Assembly (NCBI RefSeq): GCF_026163565.1
Contig: NZ_JAPDKN010000006.1
Span: 31,900-95,899 of the forward strand
DNA from: Chryseobacterium sp. YIM B08800
GTDB taxonomy: Bacteria; Bacteroidota; Bacteroidia; Flavobacteriales; Weeksellaceae
Length of the DNA: 64,000 nt
Reading direction: 5' to 3'
The notes below the pieces were generated by a model. That model ran no database searches and was not told the DNA's origin. It saw only the letters and a program-made list of their open reading frames with translations. The first letter of the stretch is position 1; each line of letters opens with the position of its first letter. Below are positions 45,405 through 54,058 of this stretch, one piece after another. The position numbers and the translations under genes are program-made.

Positions 45405-47069
45405 ATGAACATGGAAGAACAAAATACAAATATCTGGTGGCTCAATGAAGAATCTGAGCAAATGTTGAACAGAGGTTACCTTCTAAAAGGAGAAACCGTA
45501 GACGGAGCGATTGACAGAATCACCACTGCCGCTGCAAAAAGATTATATAAACCCGAATTACAGCCTGCTTTCAAGGAAATGATCACCAAAGGATGGATCA
45601 GTTTTTCTTCTCCGGTTTGGGCAAATATGGGAACACAGAGAGGTCTTCCAATCTCTTGTTTCAACGTACATATTCCGGACAGCATTGAAGGAATTACCCA
45701 CAAAATGGGTGAAGTGATTATGCAGACGAAAATCGGAGGCGGAACTTCAGGCTATTTCGGGGAACTTCGTAACAGAGGAACTGCAGTAACCGACAACGGA
45801 AAATCTTCAGGAGCTGTTTCTTTTATGAAGCTTTTTGATACTGCAATGGATGTGGTTTCTCAAGGCGGTGTAAGAAGAGGTGCTTTTGCTGCTTACCTGG
45901 ATATTGACCACGGAGATATTGAAGAATTTTTATCAATTAAAGATATCGGAAGTCCGATTCAGAACTTATTTACCGGAATTTGTGTTCCTGATTACTGGAT
46001 GCAGGACATGATTGACGGTGATATGGATAAACGTAAAATCTGGGCAAGAGTTTTGGAAAGCCGTCAACAAAAAGGTTTACCCTATATTTTCTTTACCGAC
46101 AACGTTAACAGAAATAAACCACAGGTTTATAAAGATTTAGGATTAACGGTAAATGCGAGTAATCTTTGCTCGGAAATCATGCTTCCGTCAACAAGAGAAG
46201 AATCTTTCATCTGCTGTCTTTCTTCAATGAACTTAGAATTGTATGACGAGTGGAAAGATACTGATGCTGTTAAATTAGCAATCTATTTCCTTGACGCTGT
46301 TTTATCTGAATTTATCGAAAAAACAGAAGGAAATTATTATCTTCAGGGAGCCAGAAACTTCGCAATGCGTCACAGAGCGCTTGGTTTGGGAGTTTTGGGT
46401 TACCATTCTTACCTTCAGAAAAATATGATTCCGTTTGAAAGTTTTGAGGCGACTCAGTTCAATGCAAGAGCTTTCAAAAGAATTAAAGAACAGGCAGATA
46501 TCGCGACAAGAGAACTAGCAAACATTTACGGAGAACCAGACTTATTAAAAGGTTACGGAATCCGTAATACAACAACAATGGCAATTGCTCCTACAACTTC
46601 AAGTTCTGCAATTTTGGGACAAACTTCTCCTGGAATTGAGCCTTTCGCTTCGAATTATTACAAAGCAGGTTTGGCAAAAGGAAACTTTATGCGTAAGAAT
46701 AAATATCTTGCTAAATTGTTGGAAGAAAAAGGTCTTGATAACGAAGATACATGGAGAACAATTATGCTAAACCATGGTTCGGTACAGCATTTAAGTGAGT
46801 TGACTGACGAAGAAAAAGCAGTATTTAAAACCTTTAAAGAAATTTCTCCGATGGAGATTATTTCTCAGGCTGCACAAAGACAACAGTACATCGATCAGGC
46901 TCAGTCTCTGAACTTACAGATCCCTTCAACAATGCCTGTAAAAGACGTTAACTATCTTTACATCGAAGCTTGGAAAAAAGGCGTAAAAACTTTGTATTAC
47001 CAAAGAAGTTCGTCTGTCTCTAAAGAAATGATGGTGAATTTTGTGAGCTGTTCGGCTTGTGAAGCTTAA
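45405..47069 (+). CDS. nrdA: Ribonucleoside-diphosphate reductase alpha subunit (class I), short form
   Basis: The 554-aa enzyme has the catalytic triad region Asn253-Leu-Cys255-Ser-Glu257, the cysteine pair Cys85 (ISCFNV) and Cys270/271 (FICCLSSMNL), the radical-transfer tyrosines Tyr531-Tyr532 and the C-terminal Cys549-x-x-Cys552. It lacks the N-terminal ATP-cone of E. coli NrdA, and NrdB lacks one too, so the usual dATP activity switch is absent in this pair. ATG at 45411 (M3) is an alternative start. A terminator lies at 47123-47152. Confidence 0.95.
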   Translation: MNMEEQNTNIWWLNEESEQMLNRGYLLKGETVDGAIDRITTAAAKRLYKPELQPAFKEMITKGWISFSSPVWANMGTQRGLPISCFNVHIPDSIEGITHKMGEVIMQTKIGGGTSGYFGELRNRGTAVTDNGKSSGAVSFMKLFDTAMDVVSQGGVRRGAFAAYLDIDHGDIEEFLSIKDIGSPIQNLFTGICVPDYWMQDMIDGDMDKRKIWARVLESRQQKGLPYIFFTDNVNRNKPQVYKDLGLTVNASNLCSEIMLPSTREESFICCLSSMNLELYDEWKDTDAVKLAIYFLDAVLSEFIEKTEGNYYLQGARNFAMRHRALGLGVLGYHSYLQKNMIPFESFEATQFNARAFKRIKEQADIATRELANIYGEPDLLKGYGIRNTTTMAIAPTTSSSAILGQTSPGIEPFASNYYKAGLAKGNFMRKNKYLAKLLEEKGLDNEDTWRTIMLNHGSVQHLSELTDEEKAVFKTFKEISPMEIISQAAQRQQYIDQAQSLNLQIPSTMPVKDVNYLYIEAWKKGVKTLYYQRSSSVSKEMMVNFVSCSACEA

Positions 47070-47122
47070 TAAAGTAAAAAGGTAAAAGTTTAAAGAATCA
47101 AGTTAGGCTTTGAATATATTTA

Positions 47123-47152
47123 AAACCGTAGAAATTTTCTACGGTTTTTATT
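47123..47152 (+). terminator. Terminator of nrdA
   Basis: AAAACCGTAGAAA pairs with TTTCTACGGTTTT and is followed by T-rich sequence, about 55 bp after the stop. Confidence 0.88.
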
Positions 47153-47162
47153 TTAGATAAAA

Positions 47163-47180
47163 TGTAAAATAAACTTTACA
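47163..47180 (+). promoter_or_regulatory. Upstream operator half of a twin: TGTAAA-N6-TTTACA
   Basis: Exact dyad TGTAAA (47163-47168) / TTTACA (47175-47180). A second site of the same form starts 21 bp downstream. Confidence 0.7.
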
Positions 47181-47183
47181 ATA

Positions 47184-47205
47184 TGTAAAATATTTTTTAC
47201 ATTTG
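47184..47205 (+). promoter_or_regulatory. Downstream operator TGTAAA-N6-TTTACA overlapping a -7 box
   Basis: The dyad at 47184-47201 overlaps TACATTTG (47198-47205), a TAnnTTTG match. A repressor bound here would block the promoter of the membrane protein/XRE pair. Confidence 0.7.
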
Positions 47206-47225
47206 TTTTAATAAAAATTACAATC

Positions 47226-47681
47226 ATGAATACGTTACAACTTTTCTCAAACCGCTATAAAAAAATAGGCTGGTTTATTTTTATTCCATCATTAATTCTA
47301 GGAATAATTTCATTGACGGGAATTATCGATTCTACTGAAATTTCGTTACCCGTATTTTATAGCTCAGGATTTCCTTTGAATAATGAAAATTCGGGATTAT
47401 TTACGACCACAACAATAGATCTTTTCCCAAATCTTTTTGGAATCTTAATTATTATCGGCGGAATATTGGTAGGATTTTCAAAGGAGAAAATTGAAGATGA
47501 GTACATCTCAAGTTTAAGATTAAAATCTGTATTTTGGAGCTTAATAGTCACCTACTCTATCGTTCTAATCTTATTTTTAACCATATTTGGAACATTATTC
47601 TTCACCGCCATGATTTTGATTATGTTTTTACCTTTGGTACTTTATGTTTTCAGATTTAATTATTTATTACTTAAAAAATGA
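47226..47681 (+). CDS. Hypothetical membrane protein paired with an XRE regulator
   Basis: The 151-aa protein has about four hydrophobic segments (about 16-33, 66-83, 103-121, 124-143) and a loop rich in Thr/Asn between the first two. I recognise no family. It is the first gene of a two-gene unit; its stop overlaps the start of the XRE regulator (ATGA). Small membrane proteins coupled to XRE regulators of this kind are frequent in Bacteroidetes and Firmicutes, but their role is unclear. Confidence 0.7.
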   Translation: MNTLQLFSNRYKKIGWFIFIPSLILGIISLTGIIDSTEISLPVFYSSGFPLNNENSGLFTTTTIDLFPNLFGILIIIGGILVGFSKEKIEDEYISSLRLKSVFWSLIVTYSIVLILFLTIFGTLFFTAMILIMFLPLVLYVFRFNYLLLKK

Positions 47682-47878
47682 AAAACACCATTAAAATAGA
47701 AAGAGCTTTAAAGAACATCACTCAGGAAGATTTGGCAAAAAAAATCGGGGTTTCACGACAGACCATCAATGCCATGGAAGCCGGAAAGTATGTTCCCTCA
47801 ACAGTTTTAGCATTGAAAATTGCAAAATATTTCGACAAAAAAGTAGAAGATATTTTTGAGTTGGAGAATGAAGATTAA
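47678..47878 (+). CDS. Small XRE/Cro-CI-type transcriptional regulator
   Basis: The 66-aa protein is a single helix-turn-helix domain: RALKNITQEDLAKKIGVSRQTINAMEAGKYVPSTVLALKIAKYF, ending in an acidic tail. It is of the YozG/HigA-like minimal type. It probably binds the twin dyads at 47163-47201 and controls its own operon; that link is inferred from position. It overlaps the membrane protein gene by 4 bp. Confidence 0.88.
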   Translation: MKNTIKIERALKNITQEDLAKKIGVSRQTINAMEAGKYVPSTVLALKIAKYFDKKVEDIFELENED

Positions 47879-47938
47879 CGGCGAATTGCATCTATTTCGA
47901 AAAAAATAAACTAATCATTATAATAAGCACTTTATACA

Positions 47939-48110
47939 TTTAACGCAAAGCTTGATCTTCGCAAAGCCTATTTCTAAGGAGCAAAGATGAATCAATAAAT
48001 TGATTTTTATGAAGCGACTACTTTATTCATCAAGCTTCATCAGCGACTTTGTCGCTATTCTTTGCTCCTTAAAATATGAAGTTTAAAAATTAAAATCTTT
48101 GCGTGATAAA
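47939..48110. repeat. CGCAAAG-type dispersed element with inverted repeat
   Basis: It contains ACGCAAAG, TCGCAAAG and GAGCAAAG words, and an inverted pair AAGGAGCAAAGA / TCTTTGCTCCTT about 85 bp apart (about 47975-48071) around the palindrome GCGACTTTGTCGC. Similar word clusters occur at 35871-36000 and 61919-61990. Confidence 0.6.
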
Positions 48111-48154
48111 AGATTTTGCTTATTTTTTATCTCGAACTCGAGCTAATTAAATCT

Positions 48155-48751
48155 ATGAAAAAACTAATTATTTTCTTCCTAATGATGAGCGTAAACATTG
48201 TTTATTCTCAATCTAAAATTTATGCATTTGTAGGCAAGAAAATTTCCGTTGAAAGAGTAAATCCTGACGATAATTTTTATTTGAAATATAGAAATGTTTA
48301 TAAAGTCGAGCAGGTTTTCGATAATGAAATTAAAACAGATACTCTTATTTTCAATTCATACACGCATATGAATCAGATTAACTACTCTGTCTACGATTAC
48401 GCAATTATTTATCTTGTAAAAAATGATAACGGAAATTTCATTCAGAAAAGAACTTATTACACGCCAATAATTTTAAATAAAAATGGTAATTGGTACGGTT
48501 TTGAGCCGTCTGACGAAAACATACAAGAATATGAATTAATAACTAGCAAGAATCTTTACATCAAGAAAAATCTTAAAACAGCCAAAATAATTTATCCTGA
48601 ATTTAAAAAAAGAAAATATCTTATAAAAGCATTTTATCCATCTTCATTTTTTAATCATGTGAATAAAAACTCAATAGGAATTAAGAATCTGAAAACAGCA
48701 GAAAAGCTTTACGAGGAAAAAATAAAAGAAATATCTGGCAAAAAGAATTGA
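48155..48751 (+). CDS. Hypothetical exported protein
   Basis: Starting at ATG 48155 the 198-aa product has a clear signal peptide (MKKLIIFFLMMSVNIVYSQ). The frame is open from 48116, but the extra 13 residues would precede the signal. The mature part is mixed alpha/beta with many Tyr and Lys residues and a Lys-rich helical end. I recognise no family. It is probably periplasmic. Confidence 0.6.
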   Translation: MKKLIIFFLMMSVNIVYSQSKIYAFVGKKISVERVNPDDNFYLKYRNVYKVEQVFDNEIKTDTLIFNSYTHMNQINYSVYDYAIIYLVKNDNGNFIQKRTYYTPIILNKNGNWYGFEPSDENIQEYELITSKNLYIKKNLKTAKIIYPEFKKRKYLIKAFYPSSFFNHVNKNSIGIKNLKTAEKLYEEKIKEISGKKN

Positions 48752-48816
48752 TTATTTCTAAAAAAATAAGCGAAATTATCCATTTACAAAACTCAAGTCA
48801 ATCTCATTAATTTATT

Positions 48817-48824
48817 TATATTTG
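48817..48824 (+). promoter_or_regulatory. -7 promoter box for the DUF72 gene
   Basis: TATATTTG, 44 bp before the start codon. Confidence 0.5.
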
Positions 48825-48868
48825 TTTACAACTAAAACCTCCCACCTAATCCCTAAAACCTTAATAAA

Positions 48869-49759
48869 ATGAAATTCGGACAAGTAGAAGATCCTTCGCA
48901 AATAGATTTTACCTTACCAAAAGATCATCCAAAAACCAAAGAAATTTTGAAGCAAAACAAAAAAGGGCTGGAAAACATTTCGATTGGCTGTGCAAAATGG
49001 AATAAGACTGATTTGAAAGGTTTTTACCCGAAAGGTACGAAAGACGAATTGGCGTATTATTCTACACAGTTTAATTCGATTGAATTGAATGCGACTTTCT
49101 ATGGAATGCCAAGTTCTGAACAGGTTTTAACGTGGAAAGAAAAAACACCCGAAAATTTCAGGTTTTTCCCAAAAATCACCAATACGGTTTCTCATTTCAG
49201 AAGACTTTTGAATATTGATGATGTTGTAACGCAGTTTGCAACGGCAGTTCTTAATTTTGATGATAAATTAGGAATGGTTTTCCTACAGCTTCACGATAAT
49301 TTTAAACCAAAAGATTACGAAAGGCTTGAACAGTTTGTGAATAAATGGCCTAAAGAAGTTCCTTTAGCCATCGAACTCAGAAATACGGAATGGTTTACTG
49401 ATGAAGAAATTTTAGATAAAACCTGCGAACTTTTCGAGCAAAATAATATTACGAACATTATTGTAGACACGGCAGGAAGACGAGATATGCTTCACATGAG
49501 ATTGACGACTCCAAATGCTTTCATCCGTTATGTTGGCGCCAATCATGAATCAGATTATGCCCGATTGGAAGATTGGCTAGACCGATTGACGACGTGGAAA
49601 AAAGAAGGTCTTCAGAATTTATATTTTTTCGTTCATCAAAATATCGAAAAGGCATCCCCACTTCTTTCAGCCTATTTTATTGAAAAGATGAATGAAGCTT
49701 GGAAAACTGATCTTCAGATTCCAAAAATGGGACAGGAAAATATGCCAAGTTTATTTTAG
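48869..49759 (+). CDS. DUF72 domain protein (YecE-like)
   Basis: The 296-aa protein has the TIM-barrel-like DUF72 pattern: ISIGCAKWNKTDLKGFYPKG, YYSTQFNSIELNATFYGMPS, FRFFPKITNTVSHFRRL, LAIELRNTEWFTDEE and MRLTTPNAFIRYVG. The family is broadly conserved but its reaction is not established. It is convergent with the membrane protein gene at 49762, only 2 bp away. Confidence 0.88.
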   Translation: MKFGQVEDPSQIDFTLPKDHPKTKEILKQNKKGLENISIGCAKWNKTDLKGFYPKGTKDELAYYSTQFNSIELNATFYGMPSSEQVLTWKEKTPENFRFFPKITNTVSHFRRLLNIDDVVTQFATAVLNFDDKLGMVFLQLHDNFKPKDYERLEQFVNKWPKEVPLAIELRNTEWFTDEEILDKTCELFEQNNITNIIVDTAGRRDMLHMRLTTPNAFIRYVGANHESDYARLEDWLDRLTTWKKEGLQNLYFFVHQNIEKASPLLSAYFIEKMNEAWKTDLQIPKMGQENMPSLF

Positions 49760-49761
49760 AA

Positions 49762-50352
49762 TTATTTCTTTCTTACCAAAAGAACAAAATTCAAGAACAG
49801 TAAAAGAAAACAAAGTGTTACCCAAATTCCCATTAGCATATTTTGGTAATTGTCTTCTTCTATTTCTTTTTTAGCGATTGCAGAAAGTTTTTCGCTTTGG
49901 TTGATGTAGTTTTGAACTTCAATCATCTGATCCATATTTTTATTGGGAACAGAATGCTGGGAAAAATAAACGAGATTTTTTTTACCTAAATATCCTGCAA
50001 CCCAATATTCATCAGATTTGGTCATTTTTAAATATTCAACTCTGTAATATTCAGGACGAATTTTTCCGATATGCTTGGTTTCTAAAGGTGTATTTTTATC
50101 AAGATTATTAACATTAATGACATAAAAATCCAATGGTTGTGGAAGCTTATTGATTACCTGTAATGACAAAGAATTACTTACAACCCCTATCACCGATTTT
50201 TTGATAAACCAATACGTAAAAACAGAAACCGCAAAAACCACACTTGCAATCCTGAAAAGCTTTGCCAACTGACCCAACTTTCCTTTTTTCAGTTTTGAAA
50301 AAAAGAGCGAGAAAACAAGCGAAAGAAAAATAACAAAAATGATAAATCCCAT
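49762..50352 (-). CDS. Hypothetical membrane protein
   Basis: The 196-aa protein has an N-terminal helix (MGFIIFVIFLSLVFSLFF), a second at about 31-50, an extracytoplasmic domain (about 55-165) and a C-terminal helix (about 172-192) ending VLLVRKK. No catalytic motif is seen and I recognise no family. It stands alone between the DUF72 and HD genes. Confidence 0.65.
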   Translation of the reverse strand: MGFIIFVIFLSLVFSLFFSKLKKGKLGQLAKLFRIASVVFAVSVFTYWFIKKSVIGVVSNSLSLQVINKLPQPLDFYVINVNNLDKNTPLETKHIGKIRPEYYRVEYLKMTKSDEYWVAGYLGKKNLVYFSQHSVPNKNMDQMIEVQNYINQSEKLSAIAKKEIEEDNYQNMLMGIWVTLCFLLLFLNFVLLVRKK

Positions 50353-50392
50353 AAGTGCAAAGATACTTATTTAAAGATTGCTGATGAGATTC

Positions 50393-51037
50393 TTAATCTA
50401 CATTCCATTCTTTCATAAACTGGTCGAGGAAAGTCAGCATAAACTGATGTCTTTCTTCGGCTATTTTTTTGCCTTCATTGGTATTCATTAAGTCTTTCAA
50501 AAGCAACAGTTTTTCGTAGAAATGATTAATCGTTGTTCCGTTTGATTTTTTATACTCTTCTTTAGACATATTCAGTTTTGGCTCAATATCGGGATGATAC
50601 ATCAGATTATTTTTAAAACCACCAAAATTAAAAGTTCTTGCCACTCCAATCGCACCAATAGCATCGATTCTATCTGCGTCCTGTACAACTTTAAGTTCGA
50701 TAGGCAAATCTTTTGGAGCCTCTCCCCTATTTTTAAATGAAATATTCTGAATAACAAATAAAACCTGCTGAATAATTTTTTCTTCAACATTCTGACTTTC
50801 TAAAAATTCTCTTGAAATTTTCAGAGCTAAAGTTTCATCTCCATTATGAAATTTAGGATCGGCAATATCATGCAATAGAGCAGAAAGTTCTACAACTTCA
50901 ATATTACAATCTTCGGTCTGAGCGATTTTTTTGGAAAGTTTCCAGACTCTTTCAATGTGAAACCAATCGTGACCAGCTTCTGCTCCTTCCAATTTTTCTT
51001 TTACAAATTGTATTGTGTTTTGAATTATGTTGCTCAT
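50393..51037 (-). CDS. HD-domain phosphohydrolase
   Basis: Started at ATG 51037 the 214-aa protein shows the HD superfamily metal site: AGHDWFHIERVW (His), SALLHDIADPKF (His-Asp) and QDADRIDAIGAIGVARTF (Asp). It resembles YedJ/YpgQ-type nucleotide or pyrophosphate hydrolases, with unknown substrate. The longer start at 51079 reads into a dispersed repeat (51063-51124) and is rejected. Confidence 0.88.
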   Translation of the reverse strand: MSNIIQNTIQFVKEKLEGAEAGHDWFHIERVWKLSKKIAQTEDCNIEVVELSALLHDIADPKFHNGDETLALKISREFLESQNVEEKIIQQVLFVIQNISFKNRGEAPKDLPIELKVVQDADRIDAIGAIGVARTFNFGGFKNNLMYHPDIEPKLNMSKEEYKKSNGTTINHFYEKLLLLKDLMNTNEGKKIAEERHQFMLTFLDQFMKEWNVD

Positions 51038-51062
51038 GTTTGAATTTTGATATAATTTATTT

Positions 51063-51124
51063 TTAAACCACCCCGTCAAAAATTCTTTCGAATTTTCGCC
51101 ACCCCTCCAAAGGAGGGGAATTTT
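51063..51124. repeat. Dispersed element with CCACCCCGTC core (copy 2) and hairpin
   Basis: It runs from CCACCCCGTCAAAAATTC to CCACCCCTCCAAAGGAGGGG and GAATTTT. It is homologous to the reverse complement of 44173-44226, and the GAGGGG hairpin may terminate transcription on one strand. Confidence 0.85.
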
Positions 51125-51130
51125 TATTGC

Positions 51131-51973
51131 CTAATTTTTGATCTCATTCAAAATAATATTCCAAAGTTTTTTATTATAACTTCTGAAAAAATTGACATGC
51201 CCGATTTCATCTTTTTCTGATTCTGAAGTCTTTAAGATTCTATAATTAGGTTTCAAATTAAAATAAACATCATTCAGGAGGCTTTTCACGCCTTTTTCGG
51301 TCAACCAAACATCGTCTTCAGCATATAAAACCAATACTTTTTGGGTTAATTCTTTTGAATAATCTTGAGTTTTAAGCAATAATTTTCCGGTAGATTTTCT
51401 GTTCAAAATTAAGGTTCTCCAGTCATAAGCGCAATTTTTTGGAAGACTTTCTCCCAATCTGAACCAATTTGCCGGGAAATAGCCAAATAGCTCCGTAAAA
51501 AAAGGTTGTGCAAATCCGAAACCGAGAAATGCTTCCAATTTTGTTTTCCATTTCAGGTTTCCAATAAAAGCATTTTGGGTGGCTACGAAAATAAACTTTT
51601 CAAATATTTTAGAGTCTCCGTTCATTCCGACAATTAAAGCTCCTACAGAATGTCCCACACAAAATTTTTGATATTCCGGAAAATTTTTAATGATAAATTC
51701 TGTGAGTGTTTTAAAATCTTCATTTCCCCAGATTCTCATTGATGCTTTAAAATTTCGCATTTTTTCAGGCTTTGAAAGCCCAATTCCACGGTAATCGTAG
51801 GTAATAACAGTAAAACCTTTTTCTGCAAAAAACTGGGCAAAAGAAAAGTAAACCTGTTGTTTTACTCCTGTTGCAGAATTAATCAGAATAATTTTATCAT
51901 TAGATTTTTCCGGTTTAAAGAGGTGGGTGGTCAGTTGGCATTGATCTTTTGTAGTAAGTATCAGTTTTTCCAT
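51131..51973 (-). CDS. Alpha/beta hydrolase
   Basis: The 280-aa product from ATG 51973 has the fold pattern ILINSATGVKQQVYFSFAQFFAEKGFTVITYDYRGIGLS, the nucleophile elbow GHSVGA and the late VLYAEDDVWLTE (Asp) and GHVNFF (His). This completes a Ser-Asp-His triad. The substrate is unknown. The start at 51997 would add eight residues and overlap the hairpin at 51985-52010. Confidence 0.88.
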   Translation of the reverse strand: MEKLILTTKDQCQLTTHLFKPEKSNDKIILINSATGVKQQVYFSFAQFFAEKGFTVITYDYRGIGLSKPEKMRNFKASMRIWGNEDFKTLTEFIIKNFPEYQKFCVGHSVGALIVGMNGDSKIFEKFIFVATQNAFIGNLKWKTKLEAFLGFGFAQPFFTELFGYFPANWFRLGESLPKNCAYDWRTLILNRKSTGKLLLKTQDYSKELTQKVLVLYAEDDVWLTEKGVKSLLNDVYFNLKPNYRILKTSESEKDEIGHVNFFRSYNKKLWNIILNEIKN

Positions 51974-51984
51974 GAGAATATAAT

Positions 51985-52010
51985 AAAAAATCCACATCTA
52001 ATGTGGAAAT
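51985..52010 (-). terminator. Terminator of rbsK
   Basis: On the minus strand TCCACAT-TAG-ATGTGGA forms a 7-bp stem followed by six T residues, about 60 bp after the rbsK stop. Confidence 0.8.
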
Positions 52011-52064
52011 TTTAGTTTTATAAACCTCTATTAAAAAGGCTTATTAATATGCATTAAATAACGT

Positions 52065-52952
52065 TTATATCAAATCTTTAATGTAAGGAAGTGCCATTTG
52101 CGCACCTTTTCCTAAAGAAACTTTTGAGGAAACCAGATTACCGAATTTCACACAATCTTCAATGGTATTTTTATGACACAATGCGACTGCAAAACCAGAG
52201 GTAAAGGCATCGCCCATTCCCATTTTGTAGACCATACTTTCATTTTCGTTACGGAAATATTTCATTTCAACACCGTCATAGTAAATCGTAGAATTGGTTT
52301 CGTCTCTTACGAAAAGTTTATTAAAATATTTTTTAAGAATTTCTTCTCTTTTATCTTCTCCAAAGATGATTGAAAGCTCATTGCTTCGGGCTATGATAAA
52401 ATCAACATCATCTAAGATTTGTTCATTTAATTTTGTTCCGGGAGATGCATACAGACCAACCATTTTACCAAGGCTTTTTGCCTTTTTTACGGTATATTCG
52501 ATAACTTCCATGGGAATTTCCAGCTGCAAAAGAATAAGAGATGATGAATGAATATATCTTTCAGCATCATCAATTTGCTTTATCGTTACTTTTTTATTGG
52601 CGGCAGAGTCTACTACTACAGAAAAATCTCCGTTACAACTTGTTACATAGGCAATGCCTGTAGATTCCTGATCTGTTTCATAAACAAAACCTACATTAAC
52701 ATTTTCATTAACAAGATTTCGCATGATTTGCTGCCCTAAAGGATCAATCCCTACACAGCCAACAAAATGAACAGCGGCGCCCAATCTTGCGGTACCAACT
52801 GCCTGATTAGCACCTTTTCCTCCAAAGAAATTTTCAGAATTAGTAGCCATTACCGTTTCATTACGAGACGGAATTTTATCAGTATACAATATCAAATCTA
52901 GCGAACAACTGCCAATAACGACAATCTTTGGATGCTCTGAAGAAAAGTTCAT
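52065..52952 (-). CDS. rbsK: Ribokinase (PfkB family)
   Basis: The 295-aa enzyme has the N-terminal IVVIGSCSLDLILYTDKIP, the sugar-binding GGKGANQAVGTARLGA (44-59) and the C-terminal anion hole with catalytic Asp248 in GMGDAFTSGFA. The Met at position 246 replaces the usual Ala of GAGDAF. RbsK phosphorylates D-ribose to ribose-5-phosphate; other nucleoside-like substrates are possible for divergent members. No rbs transport genes are nearby. Confidence 0.85.
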   Translation of the reverse strand: MNFSSEHPKIVVIGSCSLDLILYTDKIPSRNETVMATNSENFFGGKGANQAVGTARLGAAVHFVGCVGIDPLGQQIMRNLVNENVNVGFVYETDQESTGIAYVTSCNGDFSVVVDSAANKKVTIKQIDDAERYIHSSSLILLQLEIPMEVIEYTVKKAKSLGKMVGLYASPGTKLNEQILDDVDFIIARSNELSIIFGEDKREEILKKYFNKLFVRDETNSTIYYDGVEMKYFRNENESMVYKMGMGDAFTSGFAVALCHKNTIEDCVKFGNLVSSKVSLGKGAQMALPYIKDLI

Positions 52953-53009
52953 AATAATATTTTCATAGTCTTCTCAATTTAAAAACTACATTTTAAATGT
53001 AAGCAATTT

Positions 53010-53651
53010 TTAGCTAACTAATATCTCAATAAACTCTGTAATAATTTTTACTGGTTTATTATTTTCATCAAATGCTATATAACTTGCATAAAAGCCTTCG
53101 CCATAACCGGTTTCAAAAGCAAAAATATTTCCCGGATTTTCTTCTGTAGGCTTCAAAAATGCAAACTGATCGATAGCTCCGTTTTCATCAAAAAAATGAT
53201 CATGAAAGAATTCTTCATAAATTCCCATAAAATCATCTCCTTTTCTTTGGAAAAGTTTCTGCTCAAGGAGATTAAGCTGTTCCTGAGTTTGTACATCCAT
53301 AAAACAGCCCATCCCGCTTTCTACAGGGTAACCAAAAACTTCCCCTTCAGCTAAGTCTTTTATATTCTGCTCTTTGGTTGTAGCTAATTTCCATGATGAA
53401 ATTTTTGCATCACTAAATACAATTTCTGCATAAGCAACACAGTTGCTTTCTCTTTCTTTGTGCAGTAAAACCTGAAAATCTCCTTTTGGAAACTCAGTAG
53501 AAAAAGGCTGCATATCATTCGTGATCAAAGGATCACAAGCAACCAATTTTCCGGTGGAAAGATATATTTTCCCAATTTCAAAACTTTCTAATAATGGACT
53601 TTCGACAAAGTCTTTAGAGAAAAGTTTTTGTATGTTTTCTAGATGTGTCAT
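53010..53651 (-). CDS. DUF4241 domain protein
   Basis: The 213-aa soluble protein has GKLVACDPLITNDMQPFSTEFPKGDFQVLLH, YPVESGMGCFMDVQTQEQL and NIFAFETGYGEGFYASYIAFDENNKPV, the pattern of DUF4241. Members occur in some toxin/immunity neighbourhoods, but none is evident here. It is cytoplasmic by sequence. Confidence 0.85.
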   Translation of the reverse strand: MTHLENIQKLFSKDFVESPLLESFEIGKIYLSTGKLVACDPLITNDMQPFSTEFPKGDFQVLLHKERESNCVAYAEIVFSDAKISSWKLATTKEQNIKDLAEGEVFGYPVESGMGCFMDVQTQEQLNLLEQKLFQRKGDDFMGIYEEFFHDHFFDENGAIDQFAFLKPTEENPGNIFAFETGYGEGFYASYIAFDENNKPVKIITEFIEILVS

Positions 53652-53691
53652 TATTTTTTTATTCTATAATTGGGTTAGAACTACACTTAAT

Positions 53692-54045
53692 TTAAGAATT
53701 GTCAGGCTGAGCGGAGTCGAAGCCTTCTTTATTACTTTTAAAATTATCTGAATGAGTTCCATTTTGGCAAATGGATAATTCTTTTAACTTATCCCAATTA
53801 TCATTTATAATTGCTTCTTTTTTCTTTCTACTCCAACCTTTCACTTGTTTTTCAAATGCTATGGCTTGAAGTATATCATTAAATTCATAAAAGAAGACAA
53901 GTTGAACTGGCCTTCTTTTATGAGTATAACTGTCAGGAAATTTACCTGATTGATGTTGAGAAAATCTCAACTCAAGATTATTGATAACTCCTGTATAATA
54001 GGAATTGTCGGAACATTTTAATATATATACAAAATATTGTTTCAC
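53692..54045 (-). CDS. Small GIY-YIG nuclease-domain protein flanked by inverted repeats
   Basis: The 117-aa protein is a minimal GIY-YIG domain: FVYILKCSDNSYYTGV (VYI at 6-8, YTG at 17-19), Arg27 and Glu65 (AIAFEKQVKGWSRKKKEAII) as the catalytic Arg and metal-binding Glu. It resembles the UPF0213-type single-domain family. The last 11 residues (EGFDSAQPDNS) are encoded by the dispersed repeat at 53701-53723, whose exact inverted copy is at 54059-54081, 14 bp before the start codon. The gene thus fills the space between the two arms. Confidence 0.88.
   Translation of the reverse strand: MKQYFVYILKCSDNSYYTGVINNLELRFSQHQSGKFPDSYTHKRRPVQLVFFYEFNDILQAIAFEKQVKGWSRKKKEAIINDNWDKLKELSICQNGTHSDNFKSNKEGFDSAQPDNS
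53701..53723. repeat. Left arm of a 23-bp perfect inverted repeat around the GIY-YIG gene
   Basis: It contains GTCAGGCTGAGCGGAGTCGA and is exactly complementary to 54059-54081. It encodes the C-terminal residues of the GIY-YIG protein. Confidence 0.97.
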
Positions 54046-54058
54046 TTTATTCCAAAAA

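Noticed and set aside
45194..45445. Minus-strand frame of 83 codons upstream of nrdA
   Set aside because: It runs through hairpin and repeat sequence and overlaps the nrdA start; no recognisable protein.
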